This document shows, piece after piece, positions 36,400-46,270 of a stretch of DNA of 64,000 nucleotides. The DNA comes from Candidatus Woesearchaeota archaeon (lineage in GTDB: Archaea; Nanobdellota; Nanobdellia; Woesearchaeales; UBA9642). The notes under the pieces were generated by a model that made no database searches, was not told where the DNA came from, and worked only from the letters and a program-made list of their open reading frames with translations. The stretch's first letter is position 1. Each line of letters opens with the position of its first letter. The stretch is taken from contig BPGB01000007.1 of NCBI GenBank assembly GCA_026002815.1, positions 20,354 to 84,353 of the forward strand, written 5' to 3'. A program made the position numbers and the translations under genes.

Positions 36400-37320
36400 A
36401 TGATATTGAATGATGAGGATATTGACAAAGCTAAACTCGCTGGGAAGATTGCAGGTAAAGCGATCATTTATGGAAGAAAACTAATCAAGCCAGGAGTGAA
36501 GGTTGTTGATGTTCTTGACCAAATTGAAGATTTTATTCATCAGAATAATGGTAAGATTGCATTTCCTGCGCAAATTTCTATCAATGAGTTTGCTGCACAC
36601 TTCTGTCCATTAGAAGATGATGAAACAATTATCAAATCAACTGACATGGTTAAACTAGACTTAGGGGTTCACATTGATGGAATAATAGCCGATAATGCAA
36701 TTACGATAATTTTCAAGGAAGACAATGATAAATATGAAGAATTGAACACAATAAAGAAGGCATCTGAGGAAGCATTAAAGAATGCGATAGACATCATAAA
36801 ACCAGGCATCACTCTTGGAGAAATAGGATTAATGATTCAGGAAACAATTGCGAATTATGATTTAAGTCCAATAAAAAATCTCTCTGGACATGGGCTTGGA
36901 AAGTATTCTGTTCATGAACATCCAACAATACCTAACTTTAATACTAATGATAAAACTGAATTAAAAGAAAATCAAATTATTGCCATAGAACCATTTGCAA
37001 CAAACGGTTATGGAATGGTATTTGAAAGCAAAAACCCTACATTATTTTCCTTTTCTAAAAACAGGCCAGTAAGAAGCACTTATGCAAGAGAAATTCTTTC
37101 TGAGATAAAAAAATTTGAAAACCTTCCTTTTACTACAAGATGGCTTACTAAAAAGATTAATCCAGGAAAAGTAAAACTGGGATTAAACGAATTAAAAATT
37201 AATGGTATAATACATGAATATCCTCCTTTAATAGAATCGAAGAGAGGCATAGTAAGCCAAACAGAGCATACTGTTATTGTTAGAGATAAACCCGTAATAA
37301 CAACATTAATTGATGAATAA
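36400..37320 (+). CDS. map: Methionine aminopeptidase, type 2
   Basis: 306 residues removing N-terminal methionine. Metal ligands D87 (KLDLGVHIDG), D98 (IIADNAIT), His in LSGHGLGKY and Glu in AIEPFAT and SQTEHT are present. The type 2 insertion with GKIAFPAQISINEFAAHFCP at residues ~51-70 and the helical subdomain before the last strand are seen. ATATTTCTAGTATATCATG precedes the start; an ACTTATAAATATAAG box about 30 bases upstream implies a leaderless transcript. Confidence 0.95.
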   Translation: MILNDEDIDKAKLAGKIAGKAIIYGRKLIKPGVKVVDVLDQIEDFIHQNNGKIAFPAQISINEFAAHFCPLEDDETIIKSTDMVKLDLGVHIDGIIADNAITIIFKEDNDKYEELNTIKKASEEALKNAIDIIKPGITLGEIGLMIQETIANYDLSPIKNLSGHGLGKYSVHEHPTIPNFNTNDKTELKENQIIAIEPFATNGYGMVFESKNPTLFSFSKNRPVRSTYAREILSEIKKFENLPFTTRWLTKKINPGKVKLGLNELKINGIIHEYPPLIESKRGIVSQTEHTVIVRDKPVITTLIDE

Positions 37321-37408
37321 AACTTTCTTAAATGAGAAATATAAAATGAACATATAAACATGAATTATAATATTCCTATATAAAGTATAATATTCCTGTA
37401 TAAAAACT

Positions 37409-37600
37409 CTACATAAACCTAAACCTGTCTTCGAACTGCTTTTCTCCTAATCTTCTTATAATAATATACCCGCAGTTTTCACAAACAATCTTCTCATAAA
37501 CTATGTTTCTTTGGTTTATTAATTCTATATTGTTTCCATGCGGCTTTTTACAATTTGAACATATTTCCTCAAGGTGACTTTCTCTTATAACATGTGGCAT
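37409..37600 (-). CDS. Small zinc-ribbon protein, unknown function
   Basis: 63 residues with CSNCKKPHGNN and CENCGYIIIRR forming a likely zinc ribbon (residues ~16-19 and 40-43). The N-terminus MPHVIRESHLEEI is hydrophilic. Such isolated ribbons are common in archaea and often bind nucleic acids or serve as transcription-related adaptors; no specific family is recognised. Convergent with MAP2. About 290 A+T-rich bases follow to the next gene. Confidence 0.6.
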   Translation of the reverse strand: MPHVIRESHLEEICSNCKKPHGNNIELINQRNIVYEKIVCENCGYIIIRRLGEKQFEDRFRFM

Positions 37601-37891
37601 ACTGATTAAATGTTTTAATTATTTTTAAATGTTATTATAAAAAATAAATATTTTAATCATACATATTTTAATTATATATATTTTAATTATAAAAACCTTC
37701 ACAAAAAATTTAAAAATAGCAAATAATAGCTTTATCCAAATAAGTATATTTTGACACATTACTATATTATGATATGTTAATATTACATAATTATTAATGT
37801 TATTACAAAAGTATTTCAGAATCAAATACTTTAATAAAAATTAATTACTTTAAGAATGCCCTTATAATATAATATAAACCGTATATAAAAA

Positions 37892-38323
37892 ATGGTAAGA
37901 ATAATATCAAAATCAAAAAGATATATAGATGAACTAAAAGAATATTTTAATATAGAAGATGAAGTCGATTCTCATAAGATAAACAAGCTTTATTCCATAA
38001 GAGAAAAACTAATAAAAAGCAAAAACACACTTAATATATTAAGGATTATTTTTTTCTTGGCACTTTATGCATCATTATTATCAGGATTGACGAAAATTTT
38101 TAATCTTTTACCTTGGATATCAACATTCATAGATTTTGTTCTAACATTTTTAGGAATTTTAGGAACAACATTTTCAGTTATAATGATTCTTGTTTTAGGT
38201 CAATCTATAAGAAATTATGATAGGGATATTTCTACAATAGAAAGTCATATCTTATCTATATATGTAAAATATGATAAAACAGATAAAGAAAAATTTGATG
38301 GTCTGATGGATAAAATAAGATAA
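37892..38323 (+). CDS. Membrane protein with two segments, unknown function
   Basis: 143 residues. A charged N-terminal half (SKRYIDELKEYFNIEDEVDS) precedes two hydrophobic segments (about 50-72 and 80-105), followed by a charged helix. Not recognised. Its start lies about 30 bases after a TATA-like ATAATATAAACC stretch. The following 38324-38509 spacer is A+T-rich with short repeats. Confidence 0.45.
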   Translation: MVRIISKSKRYIDELKEYFNIEDEVDSHKINKLYSIREKLIKSKNTLNILRIIFFLALYASLLSGLTKIFNLLPWISTFIDFVLTFLGILGTTFSVIMILVLGQSIRNYDRDISTIESHILSIYVKYDKTDKEKFDGLMDKIR

Positions 38324-38509
38324 ATAAAATATTATAAAAAAATATAAAAATAATATAAAGACAAATAAGATATTATAAAATTAATATAAAATTAATATAT
38401 AAAAGCAATATAAAAAATAATCATGATAATCATAAAAATTAAGATTATTTAAGTGTTTTCTTTATTAAGTAATAAAAAAATATATAAATAAAGCGATTAT
38501 TTTTCAGCT

Positions 38510-39256
38510 ATGAAAAACTTGATTGCTTACAATAATAAATTAGAATCGATTATAAAGGACATTTCTAAAAACAATATTCCATTCGGAATGGACATAGACG
38601 ATGTAATATTAAAATTTAAAAATTATTTCAGAAACGGAATAAATGAACATTTCAATTTAAATCTCAACCAAGAGGACATAGTTAATTACAATGTTAATAC
38701 TATTCTTCCAATAAAAGATAAAGGATTCACAAGAAAAGATGTTTATGCTATGCTTAGAAAAATAGGTAATAGAGCAGAATTCACTAAACTATCAACTAAT
38801 GAGGGCGTAAATGAAATCATAGATTTACTCATAACATATCATGATAATAATTATGACAATTTTTTTATAATTACTTCAAGAAGCGAACAACTCTATGATG
38901 ATTTTAAAAATAAAACCTTAGAAAATCTTAGGTTCAATAAAATAAAATTCCACGAATATAATGTGATTTTTGATAAAGAAAAAGAGTATGTTGCGAAAGC
39001 ATTAGAATTGAAATTGTTCTTCGAAGACAATTTGGAAACGGCCCTCAAGATAATTAAAAAAAATATTCCAATAATAATGCCCTCTCATGAGTGGAATAAA
39101 AAAACTCCTAAGGATACTACTCTCCTAAGCCTTGATGATGTAAAATATAAACATGAACTAATAAACGAAATAGAATCATATTCCGGAAAATATTTTTTTA
39201 GAATAAATAATTTTAAAGAATTATTAGAATATTCAAATGATATTCTAAAAAGATAA
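38510..39256 (+). CDS. HAD-superfamily protein, 5'-nucleotidase-like
   Basis: 248 residues. HAD motif I is FGMDIDDVI with D28/D30, motif II is FIITSRSEQ and the late acidic motif is LFFEDNLETAL. The layout (DxDD, then an alpha-helical cap, then ITSR) resembles the cytosolic 5'(3')-deoxyribonucleotidase-like family. It may dephosphorylate a nucleotide. A TATATAAATAAAG box 25-30 bases upstream suggests a leaderless mRNA. Its 3' end is part of a ~23-base direct duplication running past the stop (39247-39297). Confidence 0.65.
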   Translation: MKNLIAYNNKLESIIKDISKNNIPFGMDIDDVILKFKNYFRNGINEHFNLNLNQEDIVNYNVNTILPIKDKGFTRKDVYAMLRKIGNRAEFTKLSTNEGVNEIIDLLITYHDNNYDNFFIITSRSEQLYDDFKNKTLENLRFNKIKFHEYNVIFDKEKEYVAKALELKLFFEDNLETALKIIKKNIPIIMPSHEWNKKTPKDTTLLSLDDVKYKHELINEIESYSGKYFFRINNFKELLEYSNDILKR

Positions 39257-39352
39257 AAGATAAAACTGAGAAAACTAAAAAGATAAAACTGAGAAAATAA
39301 AATATTAATAATGAATTTAATGCTAATTGAAAGCACTATTCTTAACTATAAA

Positions 39353-41902
39353 TTATTTTTTACTCTTCTTCTGCTCTATCTCTCTTAGAAAACGTTCTAT
39401 TGTTTTCACAACATTATCAGGTTGAGTCTTTAAAATATTTGCTGCTTTTTGCAACAACTTTTCATCATTCTCTTCGGTAATTTCATTAGATTGCAAAACA
39501 AAAACCTCATCAGAGTTTTTCTTAACTATTTTCTTCCATTTATCAAATAATTCCTGTACTCTTCCAGGTATCTGCTTTTTCTCACAATTAAGTAAAGACG
39601 AAATTCTTTCTAAAGTATTATCTTGATCTTTTTTCGTTTTTTCAGCCGCAAGGCCAGCAGTAAATTCTATTCTTACTACACCATCTTGTATTTTTGATGT
39701 TCTTAAAATTTTTATCTGCCCAACATCTCCGGTTATATCTAAGTGAGTTCCACCGCATGCTTCAACATCAAATCCAACTATCTCAACTATTCTTAATTCT
39801 CTTCCAGGAACTGCCCCTCCTTGATATAATCTAAAACCATATTTTAATTCAGCAACATTTCGTTTCATAAAAGTCTTATATACTGGAAGATTTTCCTTAA
39901 CTATCTTATTCGCTAATTCCTCTATTTCAGATATTTGTTTAGGAGTTAAATTCTCATAATGAGTTATGTCTAATCTTGCTTTTTCCAATGTTTTTGAAGC
40001 ACCCGCCTGCCACACGTGATTACCCAATATTTTTCTCGCTGCACCATTCAATATGTGTGTTGCTGTATGATGCTGTGCCAACTGTATTCTTCTATCTATA
40101 TCTATTCTTCCATATACTATTTGTTTTTCCTTAAAATCTACTTCTTTTAGAACGTGTATTATCGCCGTTCCCTGCTTAAAAACATCTATTACTTCACTTT
40201 TGTTTAGAGTTCCTATATCATGTAATTGTCCACCTGATGTTGGATAAAAAGCGGTCCTGTCTAGAATAACCTTATAATTATTTTCTTCTAAATCATGTAT
40301 TATTTTAAGAACAACTGCTTTAAAATCAACTAAATCATAATGATCAAAATATAATGCTTCTGTAGTGAGTCCATCAACATCGTAATGCTTCTCTTTTTTT
40401 GTAGCAGTTTTTATTTTCTCAACACTTGATTCCTGCTCGTGTTTCTCCGATACTAATGCATAAAAATTTTCAGGAACTTTTATTTCTAAACCACTAGACT
40501 TTGCTTCCTGTGATAGTTCAAATGGATCTATTCCGTTGCTATCGTATAATTCTATTAGTTTTTCTTTTGATAAGGTTTCGTTCTTTTTTATTATATTATT
40601 TATTATTGATTTTGTCCTTTCTTTATTCTCATAATACTTTTTCCTTTCATAATCTATTATCTCATAAACTTCATTTACTGATTCCTGCAATTCAGGAAAA
40701 ACAGGTTCAAGATATTGTGCATGAAGTCTTAAAACTTTTTTCATGTCTATATTCCAGTTGAATTTATCTATAAATGACATCATTCTTCTGAATATAACTC
40801 TCAAATTATAAAATCCGCCAACATTACTTGGTAGTCCTCCATCTGTTATAGCAAACAACAAAGCTCTAGAATGCTCTGCTATAGTATATATTCCAGTCAT
40901 TGGGAGTATTTTGCTTTTTAATTCTTCTGATGAAATACCAACCTTTTCAGATATAAATTCCCATGATTTTTCTATATTCAAAGTTTCATCTAAGTTAAGC
41001 ATTGAAGAATATGGTGCAAACTTTGAAAACAATTCTTTGTCAAAAAATGTTTTAGTAGTATCTATGAGATATTCTATAACTGTTGGAAATACAGCATCAT
41101 ATAAAGTGGGTGTTCCCTGACTAAACCATGCTATTCGCTCCATTCCTAATCCCATGTCTAATACTTTTATTTTTAGTTCTTTATCTCCTTCCTCTCTATG
41201 TTCATACATCATATATACTTGATTAAATAATTCTATGCCATTACTGAAGAATTCCATGCAGGGACCATAATTTCCGCCACCAGCCCATGCATCTTCGTGC
41301 AGAATTAACTCGTTTTTTTCTAATCCTACAACATCTATGACATACGAGTAAATGTCCATAAAGAATTGCTCTTGATCCCACTCATTAGGCTCAACGAATG
41401 CATGCTGTCCTATCATTACAAAACCTGTACAGTGACTTCCTGTTATTCCGACGTTATCTATATCTCCAAATCTTAAGCAGAATTGAGGTATCACTAATTT
41501 TTTTTGCTGGAGGTTCTACCTCTCCAGATATTACAAAAGGTTTGAAATGCGGCTATTGATGCTATAGTAAAATCTGTTGTTGGATTCCACTTAGAGACCA
41601 CTGGATACCTATTTACAACTGTATATCCCTTTTTCTCAAAATGTTCCTTATATTTATTCCATACTTCTATGTATGTCATTTTATTCCTTTTAGGATTCTT
41701 TTCAAATAAAGTAACTCCTCTCATGCACTCTGAATCTCCACAAACATCTCTCTTAATTATTGACCAGAAATATTTTTTACAAACAGTACATTGTTTGTCT
41801 TATAAAACCTTCTCTATCTAACGCTTTTACTGCGTAATATTTCTCGGGATTCTTACTAGCTATTATTTTGAATTCTTTTTTTAATTCCTTATCTGTTTTC
41901 AT
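39353..41902 (-). CDS. alaS: Alanyl-tRNA synthetase, broken by about three single-base shifts
   Basis: Archaeal AlaRS of about 850 residues. The intact large part (from 41494 down) contains RFGDIDNVG, the EPNEWDQEQF stretch, the editing domain zinc site HHTATHILNGAAR and EACGGTHLDITGDVG, and the C-terminal helix. Upstream, the zinc site (QCTVCKKYFW, CGDSECMRG) and FEKKGYTVVNRYPVVS appear in other frames, with shifts near 41799, 41545 and 41503 (the last in a run of eight T on the plus strand). I annotate one gene from the ATG at 41902. The shifts look like assembly errors rather than decay because all motifs remain. Confidence 0.88.
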
Positions 41903-41947
41903 ATAATTAGTGATATAAAGAATTATTTAAAAAGTATTTGTTTTTAA

Positions 41948-42064
41948 TGGACGGGTCGGGATTTGAACCCGAAGCCTCTCCGATTCCGGTATATTACAAT
42001 ACTTATAATCAGTATAGCTAAAGTATAGCCAACGGAGCGTTATACCAGGTTTAACTACCCGCCC
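41948..42064 (-). tRNA. tRNA-Ala (GGC) with intron
   Basis: Acceptor GGGCGGG/CCCGTCC includes the G3:U70 pair that identifies tRNA-Ala, with discriminator A. D-stem GTTA/TAAC and T-arm TCGGG-TTCAAAT-CCCGA are normal. Anticodon stem CTCCG/CGGAG encloses TTGGC and, after about 43 bases (near 41985-42027), AT; anticodon GGC. The intron flanks can form TTGG/CCGG between three-base bulges, the BHB splice motif. It lies 45 bases upstream of AlaRS on the same strand. Confidence 0.92.
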
Positions 42065-42377
42065 GCATCATAAGAAAATAAGCATTATGTTTATAAAAGT
42101 TACGCAGTATTTTCTGAACATAATAAAGTATTGTTAATAAGTAATATCTTTAATAATAAAACACACATTTAATTTTAATAATAAAATACACTTTTAATGT
42201 TGCACTTTTTAATGTTGCAAACATTATTGCTTTAAACTCTTTAATATACAATCATTTTTGATAATAAAATTTTGAGCAAATTTGAACAGAAAATACTAAC
42301 AATTATTAATAAATTCATATAATATTGTATCATAAACTATTTAAATATATGATTATGTTCTAAGTATGGTGATGATT
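42065..42377. other. A+T-rich spacer with a short duplication
   Basis: 313 bases between tRNA-Ala and the next gene on the plus strand. TTTTAATGTTGCA occurs twice (near 42194 and 42209). A TATTTAAATATATG stretch at about 42338-42352 is the likely box A of the downstream gene. The upstream half should contain the promoter of tRNA-Ala/AlaRS, but no strong minus-strand box is obvious. Confidence 0.4.
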
Positions 42378-42662
42378 ATGTCTAAGAAAAATATTGAGAA
42401 AAAATCCGAAAAATCTAATTCTAATGAAAAAAAGAATATGGAATCAAGTAAAGAAGAACAAATAGGTTTTCATAAAGGAGCATTAAGCACACTAAGTAAG
42501 GAGAGAGCAGAATTAGCAAGATTATTGCAAATTGTTGAACAATTAATGCAAATGCATGTCGCAGCGCTTAATCAACTAGGGGTTGATTTAACAAAAGAGG
42601 TTCAACAAATGAAAGAAGAAAAGATTCAATCTAAGAAAAAGCCTATAGAAGAAGTTCTTTAA
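42378..42662 (+). CDS. Small helical protein, unknown function
   Basis: 94 residues from the ATG at 42378, preceded by GGTGATG; an in-frame ATG four codons upstream lacks a ribosome site. A Lys/Glu/Ser-rich N-terminus precedes a well-formed helix bundle segment (KGALSTLSKERAELARLLQI, VEQLMQMHVAALNQLGVDLT). The compositional change suggests a disordered tail plus a helical hairpin. Possibly a DNA- or RNA-associated oligomer; unrecognised. Confidence 0.55.
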   Translation: MSKKNIEKKSEKSNSNEKKNMESSKEEQIGFHKGALSTLSKERAELARLLQIVEQLMQMHVAALNQLGVDLTKEVQQMKEEKIQSKKKPIEEVL

Positions 42663-42770
42663 GCACTAAAAAACTTCTATAACACATGAAAAAATAATAT
42701 TTATACAATAATGGTATACAATAATAGATTTATATACAATAATAGATATTAAATACTATTGCTATTTAAG

Positions 42771-43343
42771 ATGAAAAAAAATAGATCGAAAAAATGGGGT
42801 ATAATATTTATTACTTTGCTTATATCATTATCTATGATACTGAGCATTTTCGCAATTGTCATAGATAATCAATCCACCCAACAAAAATATAATGGTTATA
42901 AATATATTATAACTAACGAAGGATATAAATTTAAAATAAACAAAACTATTTATACCTTCCAATTTCATCCTACACAACTTGAAAATATTAATATGAGTCA
43001 AGATTCTAAAAATATTCTATCAAACAGCATGGCTATAGTAATGCTTTTTAACCCAAATTCAACGCTCGATGATTTAACATATATAGATTATGCTAGATTT
43101 GATTTTCAGGAAAAGTCAGGAAAAACTGTGTATTTTGCAATAACAACTGAGTCAGATAAATACCTGCTTCCTGTTCTTAGTTGTGATAATGCTACAGCAG
43201 AAGTACCTTTTATTTTTTTCAATATAAGCACTGACACATCAATAGTAAATGAGGGAAATTGTATTATTCTTAATGCTAAACTAAGGGAAATACTTTCTGT
43301 TGAAGAGAGACTAACATATCAGATTCTGGGCATAATGAAATAA
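42771..43343 (+). CDS. Signal-anchored extracytoplasmic protein (paralogue A)
   Basis: 190 residues from the ATG at 42771. Basic N-terminus (MKKNRSKKWG), one transmembrane segment (~10-32), then a soluble domain with several N-x-S/T sequons. Two cysteines, in LSCDNATAEV and EGNCIILNAK, match those of the next gene, as does the end (LTYQILGIM). The pair probably forms a disulfide. Function unknown; both genes lie just upstream of a methyltransferase gene. Confidence 0.6.
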   Translation: MKKNRSKKWGIIFITLLISLSMILSIFAIVIDNQSTQQKYNGYKYIITNEGYKFKINKTIYTFQFHPTQLENINMSQDSKNILSNSMAIVMLFNPNSTLDDLTYIDYARFDFQEKSGKTVYFAITTESDKYLLPVLSCDNATAEVPFIFFNISTDTSIVNEGNCIILNAKLREILSVEERLTYQILGIMK

Positions 43344-43426
43344 ATAATTAAATAATAAAAATAAATATAAAAAAAATAGATACAAAAAAATAGATATAAA
43401 AAAATGTTGATCAAGAACCTGTAAAA

Positions 43427-44125
43427 ATGAGTAATAATAAAAAAGACAAAAAAGAAAAGAATAGATCCATACGAAACATAATAATGCTTTTGCTAATAAT
43501 AATTTTAATAATTTTAATCATAATATTTTTTCCAAAAATTGCAAAAAAAACAGATACAAATTCAGATCAATATCTTTATGGGGATAAAAAAGTAATATAC
43601 AATTATTACATATTTAATAAAAGAGAAGACAATATTTGGTATTTAGATTTATCAATTAAAAATAAGCCATATATAATACCGTTCTATTATACACCTTTTG
43701 ATGTTGAAAACATTTCTATAGATAACAACACAATCCCTACTCTAGCACTATTCAATAAAAGGAAAAATCCTAAAATTATGTACATATCAATAGATCCAAA
43801 TGGACATTCTAAAATTGCCGTAGCAGCATTTGAAATAAAAAGATTATTAGGAACAGATTATGATATATTCAATTTCGATGTAAGATATGGCACTCATTAT
43901 TTTTATGAATCAAATTCTACTCAATATCCTGTTGCTACATGTGAAAATGCGCGTCCTGATAGAATAATAATTATTATTAATGTTACAGGAGAAAATTCTA
44001 TAACAACAAAAAACAACTGCATAATTCTAAATGCATACGATTATAACGAAACAGTAAGAGTTGCAGATGCCTTCTCCTACAGGATACTTGGGATAATTAA
44101 CGAATTAACTATAAAAAGAATATAA
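43427..44125 (+). CDS. Signal-anchored extracytoplasmic protein (paralogue B)
   Basis: 232 residues. Lys-rich N-terminus and a single transmembrane segment (~16-36, ending KIAKKT), then a soluble domain. Shared with the preceding gene: a FYYTPFDVENIS block (versus FHPTQLENIN), TCENARPDR, NNCIILNAYDYN and FSYRILGI. The level of divergence indicates an old tandem duplication. The stop is one base from the ATG of the methyltransferase gene, so those two are co-translated. Confidence 0.6.
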   Translation: MSNNKKDKKEKNRSIRNIIMLLLIIILIILIIIFFPKIAKKTDTNSDQYLYGDKKVIYNYYIFNKREDNIWYLDLSIKNKPYIIPFYYTPFDVENISIDNNTIPTLALFNKRKNPKIMYISIDPNGHSKIAVAAFEIKRLLGTDYDIFNFDVRYGTHYFYESNSTQYPVATCENARPDRIIIIINVTGENSITTKNNCIILNAYDYNETVRVADAFSYRILGIINELTIKRI

Positions 44126-44126
44126 A

Positions 44127-44723
44127 ATGGAACATTACTTCAGCGAAAAACCCACATCAACTCCAAAAAAACATAGGTTTAAAACAAGGATTAGGAATCA
44201 TGATATAATAATAGATTCAAGTTCTGGAATTTTCTCAGTCAAGGAGATAGACTTTGGGACGCGGTTACTAATTGAGAATGCCAAAATTAATGGAAAAGAA
44301 GTTCTTGATTTAGGATGTGGTTATGGAATAATAGGCATAGCAATTAAAAAGATGAATCCTGATATAAATATTACTATGATAGATATTAATGAGAGGGCAA
44401 TAAGTGCAACAAAAAAAAATTGCGAATCAAATAATGTTGAAGCAACAATACTGAAATCAGATATTTTCTCCAATCCTCAACTTAGAAATAAAAATTTTGA
44501 TACTATAATCACAAATCCTCCATTTAGTGCTGGAAAAAAGGTTTGCTTTAAATTTATAGAAGAAAGTTCTAAACACCTTAACAAAGGCGGATTATTTGAA
44601 TTAGTCGCACCACATAATAAAGGAGGGGAAAGCCTGAAAAAGAAGATGATTGAAATTTTCGGTAATGCTGGAGAACTCGTAAAAAAAGCTGGTTTCAGAG
44701 TTTATATTAGTTTAAAAAAATAA
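44127..44723 (+). CDS. RsmC-like class I methyltransferase
   Basis: 198 residues. N-terminal HYFSEKPTSTPKKHRFKTRI precedes motif I (EVLDLGCGYGIIGIAIKK) at ~60-78, an acidic residue in TMIDINERA, and motif IV TNPPFSAGKK. The NPPF motif indicates amino-group methylation. The arrangement resembles RsmC-like guanine N2-methyltransferases acting on rRNA or tRNA. It starts one base after the preceding gene's stop. Confidence 0.85.
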   Translation: MEHYFSEKPTSTPKKHRFKTRIRNHDIIIDSSSGIFSVKEIDFGTRLLIENAKINGKEVLDLGCGYGIIGIAIKKMNPDINITMIDINERAISATKKNCESNNVEATILKSDIFSNPQLRNKNFDTIITNPPFSAGKKVCFKFIEESSKHLNKGGLFELVAPHNKGGESLKKKMIEIFGNAGELVKKAGFRVYISLKK

Positions 44724-44854
44724 TTATTACAACAAGACCTATTAAATATGACTTATTGAATATATTATTAATTATAACTATATTAATTATAAACATTAAG
44801 TATGAATATTAAGTATAATTTATTTTATTTACATAATTTTTTATTTAAATAAGT

Positions 44855-45223
44855 TTATAATTCTAATATATTACCTTTCTCATCTACATCCACGAATCTT
44901 ATTCCATATCCTAATTTAATAACCGCAGAGATAGTGGCCATATGAATTTTTCCTGACCCAAAATAAATATTAATAGCGATGTCTAAATCTGTTATTTTAT
45001 CTTTTGCTAATTGCGACTTTAATTCATTAAATAACGCAATACTCAAATTTTTCAAATCAAGAGAAGGTACCAATAATAAAGAAACTTTCTGTTCAGGCTT
45101 TATTAAATTGACATCTATAGTATAATCGTGTTCACTTATGATATATACATTATCGAAGTGACTGATTATATTATATAATTTTTCTTGGTTTTCTTTTCCT
45201 AAACAAATTATTAAGTGAGACAT
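44855..45223 (-). CDS. Small Rossmann-like protein, unknown function
   Basis: 122 residues. Starts MSHLIICLGKENQEKLYNII, ends with IYFGSGKIHMATISAVIKLG and YGIRFVDVDEKGNI. The N-terminal strand, the glycine-rich late motif and the final strand recall the sensor fold of CARF-type proteins (N-terminal strand-loop and late GSGKIHMATISA). No effector domain, CRISPR array or cas gene is nearby. The resemblance is by eye only. It is convergent with the methyltransferase gene. Confidence 0.45.
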   Translation of the reverse strand: MSHLIICLGKENQEKLYNIISHFDNVYIISEHDYTIDVNLIKPEQKVSLLLVPSLDLKNLSIALFNELKSQLAKDKITDLDIAINIYFGSGKIHMATISAVIKLGYGIRFVDVDEKGNILEL

Positions 45224-45316
45224 AATTTAAATTAGCACTTAATGTTTAAAAAATTTTATTTATTTTTTCAATATTATATAAAATATTATATAAAATAATA
45301 ATATACAATTTCAAAA

Positions 45317-46051
45317 TTATTTGCAATTGCAACCGCCGCCGCAGCAACCCTCATCCTCAAAAGTTTGGTCTTCACAGTCACAATCACAATCTTCATCACA
45401 ACCACAATCCTCTTCTGAGTTATTATGAGAATGCCTATGATCAAGGTAATGATTATGCTCATGAGTATGTTCAGAATTATTATGTTCATGAGTGTGTTCA
45501 TGATCATGTTCATGATTATGCCCATGATGATTATGCGAGCCTTCATAATCATCATAATTAGTAGATATTTCTTTTATAGTAATGTCAAAGGTTAAATCTT
45601 TCCCAGCAAGAGGATGATTTAGATCTAGAAATATATCAGAATCGGTAATAGATTGTACTTTAGCAGGTATTTGTTGTCCTATTGGTGTCTGCATTATTAA
45701 AAATCCACCTTCTTTTATTTGTTTTCTCATATCTTCTGGAATCTTATCTAATGGAACTTTATGTATTAAGTCAGGATTTATGTCTCCATAAGCGTCTTCT
45801 TTTTTAACTTTAAATCTTTTTGATTCATTGATTTTCATTCCAATAACTGCATCATCGAATCCTTTTATTACTTGGCCACTTCCTACAACAAAAGATATTG
45901 GGCCATTATTTTTTGAACTATCAAACTCTTCTCCATCATCTAATGAACCAGTATATTCTACTGATATGAAATGTCCTGCTTCAACAACTACTGGTGTGTC
46001 ATTATCTTTTTTGTTCTTTTCTTCATTATTTTTATCGTTTTTTTTCATCAT
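45317..46051 (-). CDS. SlyD-like FKBP prolyl isomerase with His/Cys-rich tail
   Basis: 244 residues. A Lys/Asn/Asp N-terminus precedes an FKBP core (VEYTGSLDDGEEFDSSKNNG, VGSGQVIKGFDDAVIGMKIN) with an inserted chaperone flap (DINPDLIHKVPLDKIPEDMR) and NHPLAGKDLTFDITI as in SlyD. The last ~70 residues are an extreme metal-binding tail: repeated HEH and HNH pairs followed by clustered CGCDEDCDCDCED and GCCGGGCNCK. SlyD tails in bacteria bind nickel; this one adds many cysteines. GGTGAT precedes the ATG. Confidence 0.92.
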   Translation of the reverse strand: MMKKNDKNNEEKNKKDNDTPVVVEAGHFISVEYTGSLDDGEEFDSSKNNGPISFVVGSGQVIKGFDDAVIGMKINESKRFKVKKEDAYGDINPDLIHKVPLDKIPEDMRKQIKEGGFLIMQTPIGQQIPAKVQSITDSDIFLDLNHPLAGKDLTFDITIKEISTNYDDYEGSHNHHGHNHEHDHEHTHEHNNSEHTHEHNHYLDHRHSHNNSEEDCGCDEDCDCDCEDQTFEDEGCCGGGCNCK

Positions 46052-46270
46052 TTATCACCTTTTATACACTATTTAAGGTATATACTATTTAACAATTTTT
46101 TTATTGTCAAATTACAATACAACATAAAAATATCTTTATTCTCAAAATGTAACGCTTAAAAAAATTATTAATCAAAAAAATAAATAATATAAAAATAAAT
46201 AACATATTCAATGATAAAATAAATCTAAAATAAATAAAATAAATCTAAAATAATAGATATATGACAAGAA

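Noticed and set aside
39353..41902. AlaRS as a genuine split gene, as known in Nanoarchaeum
   Set aside because: The pieces are contiguous and differ only by single-base shifts, one in an eight-base homopolymer; a true split would separate loci.
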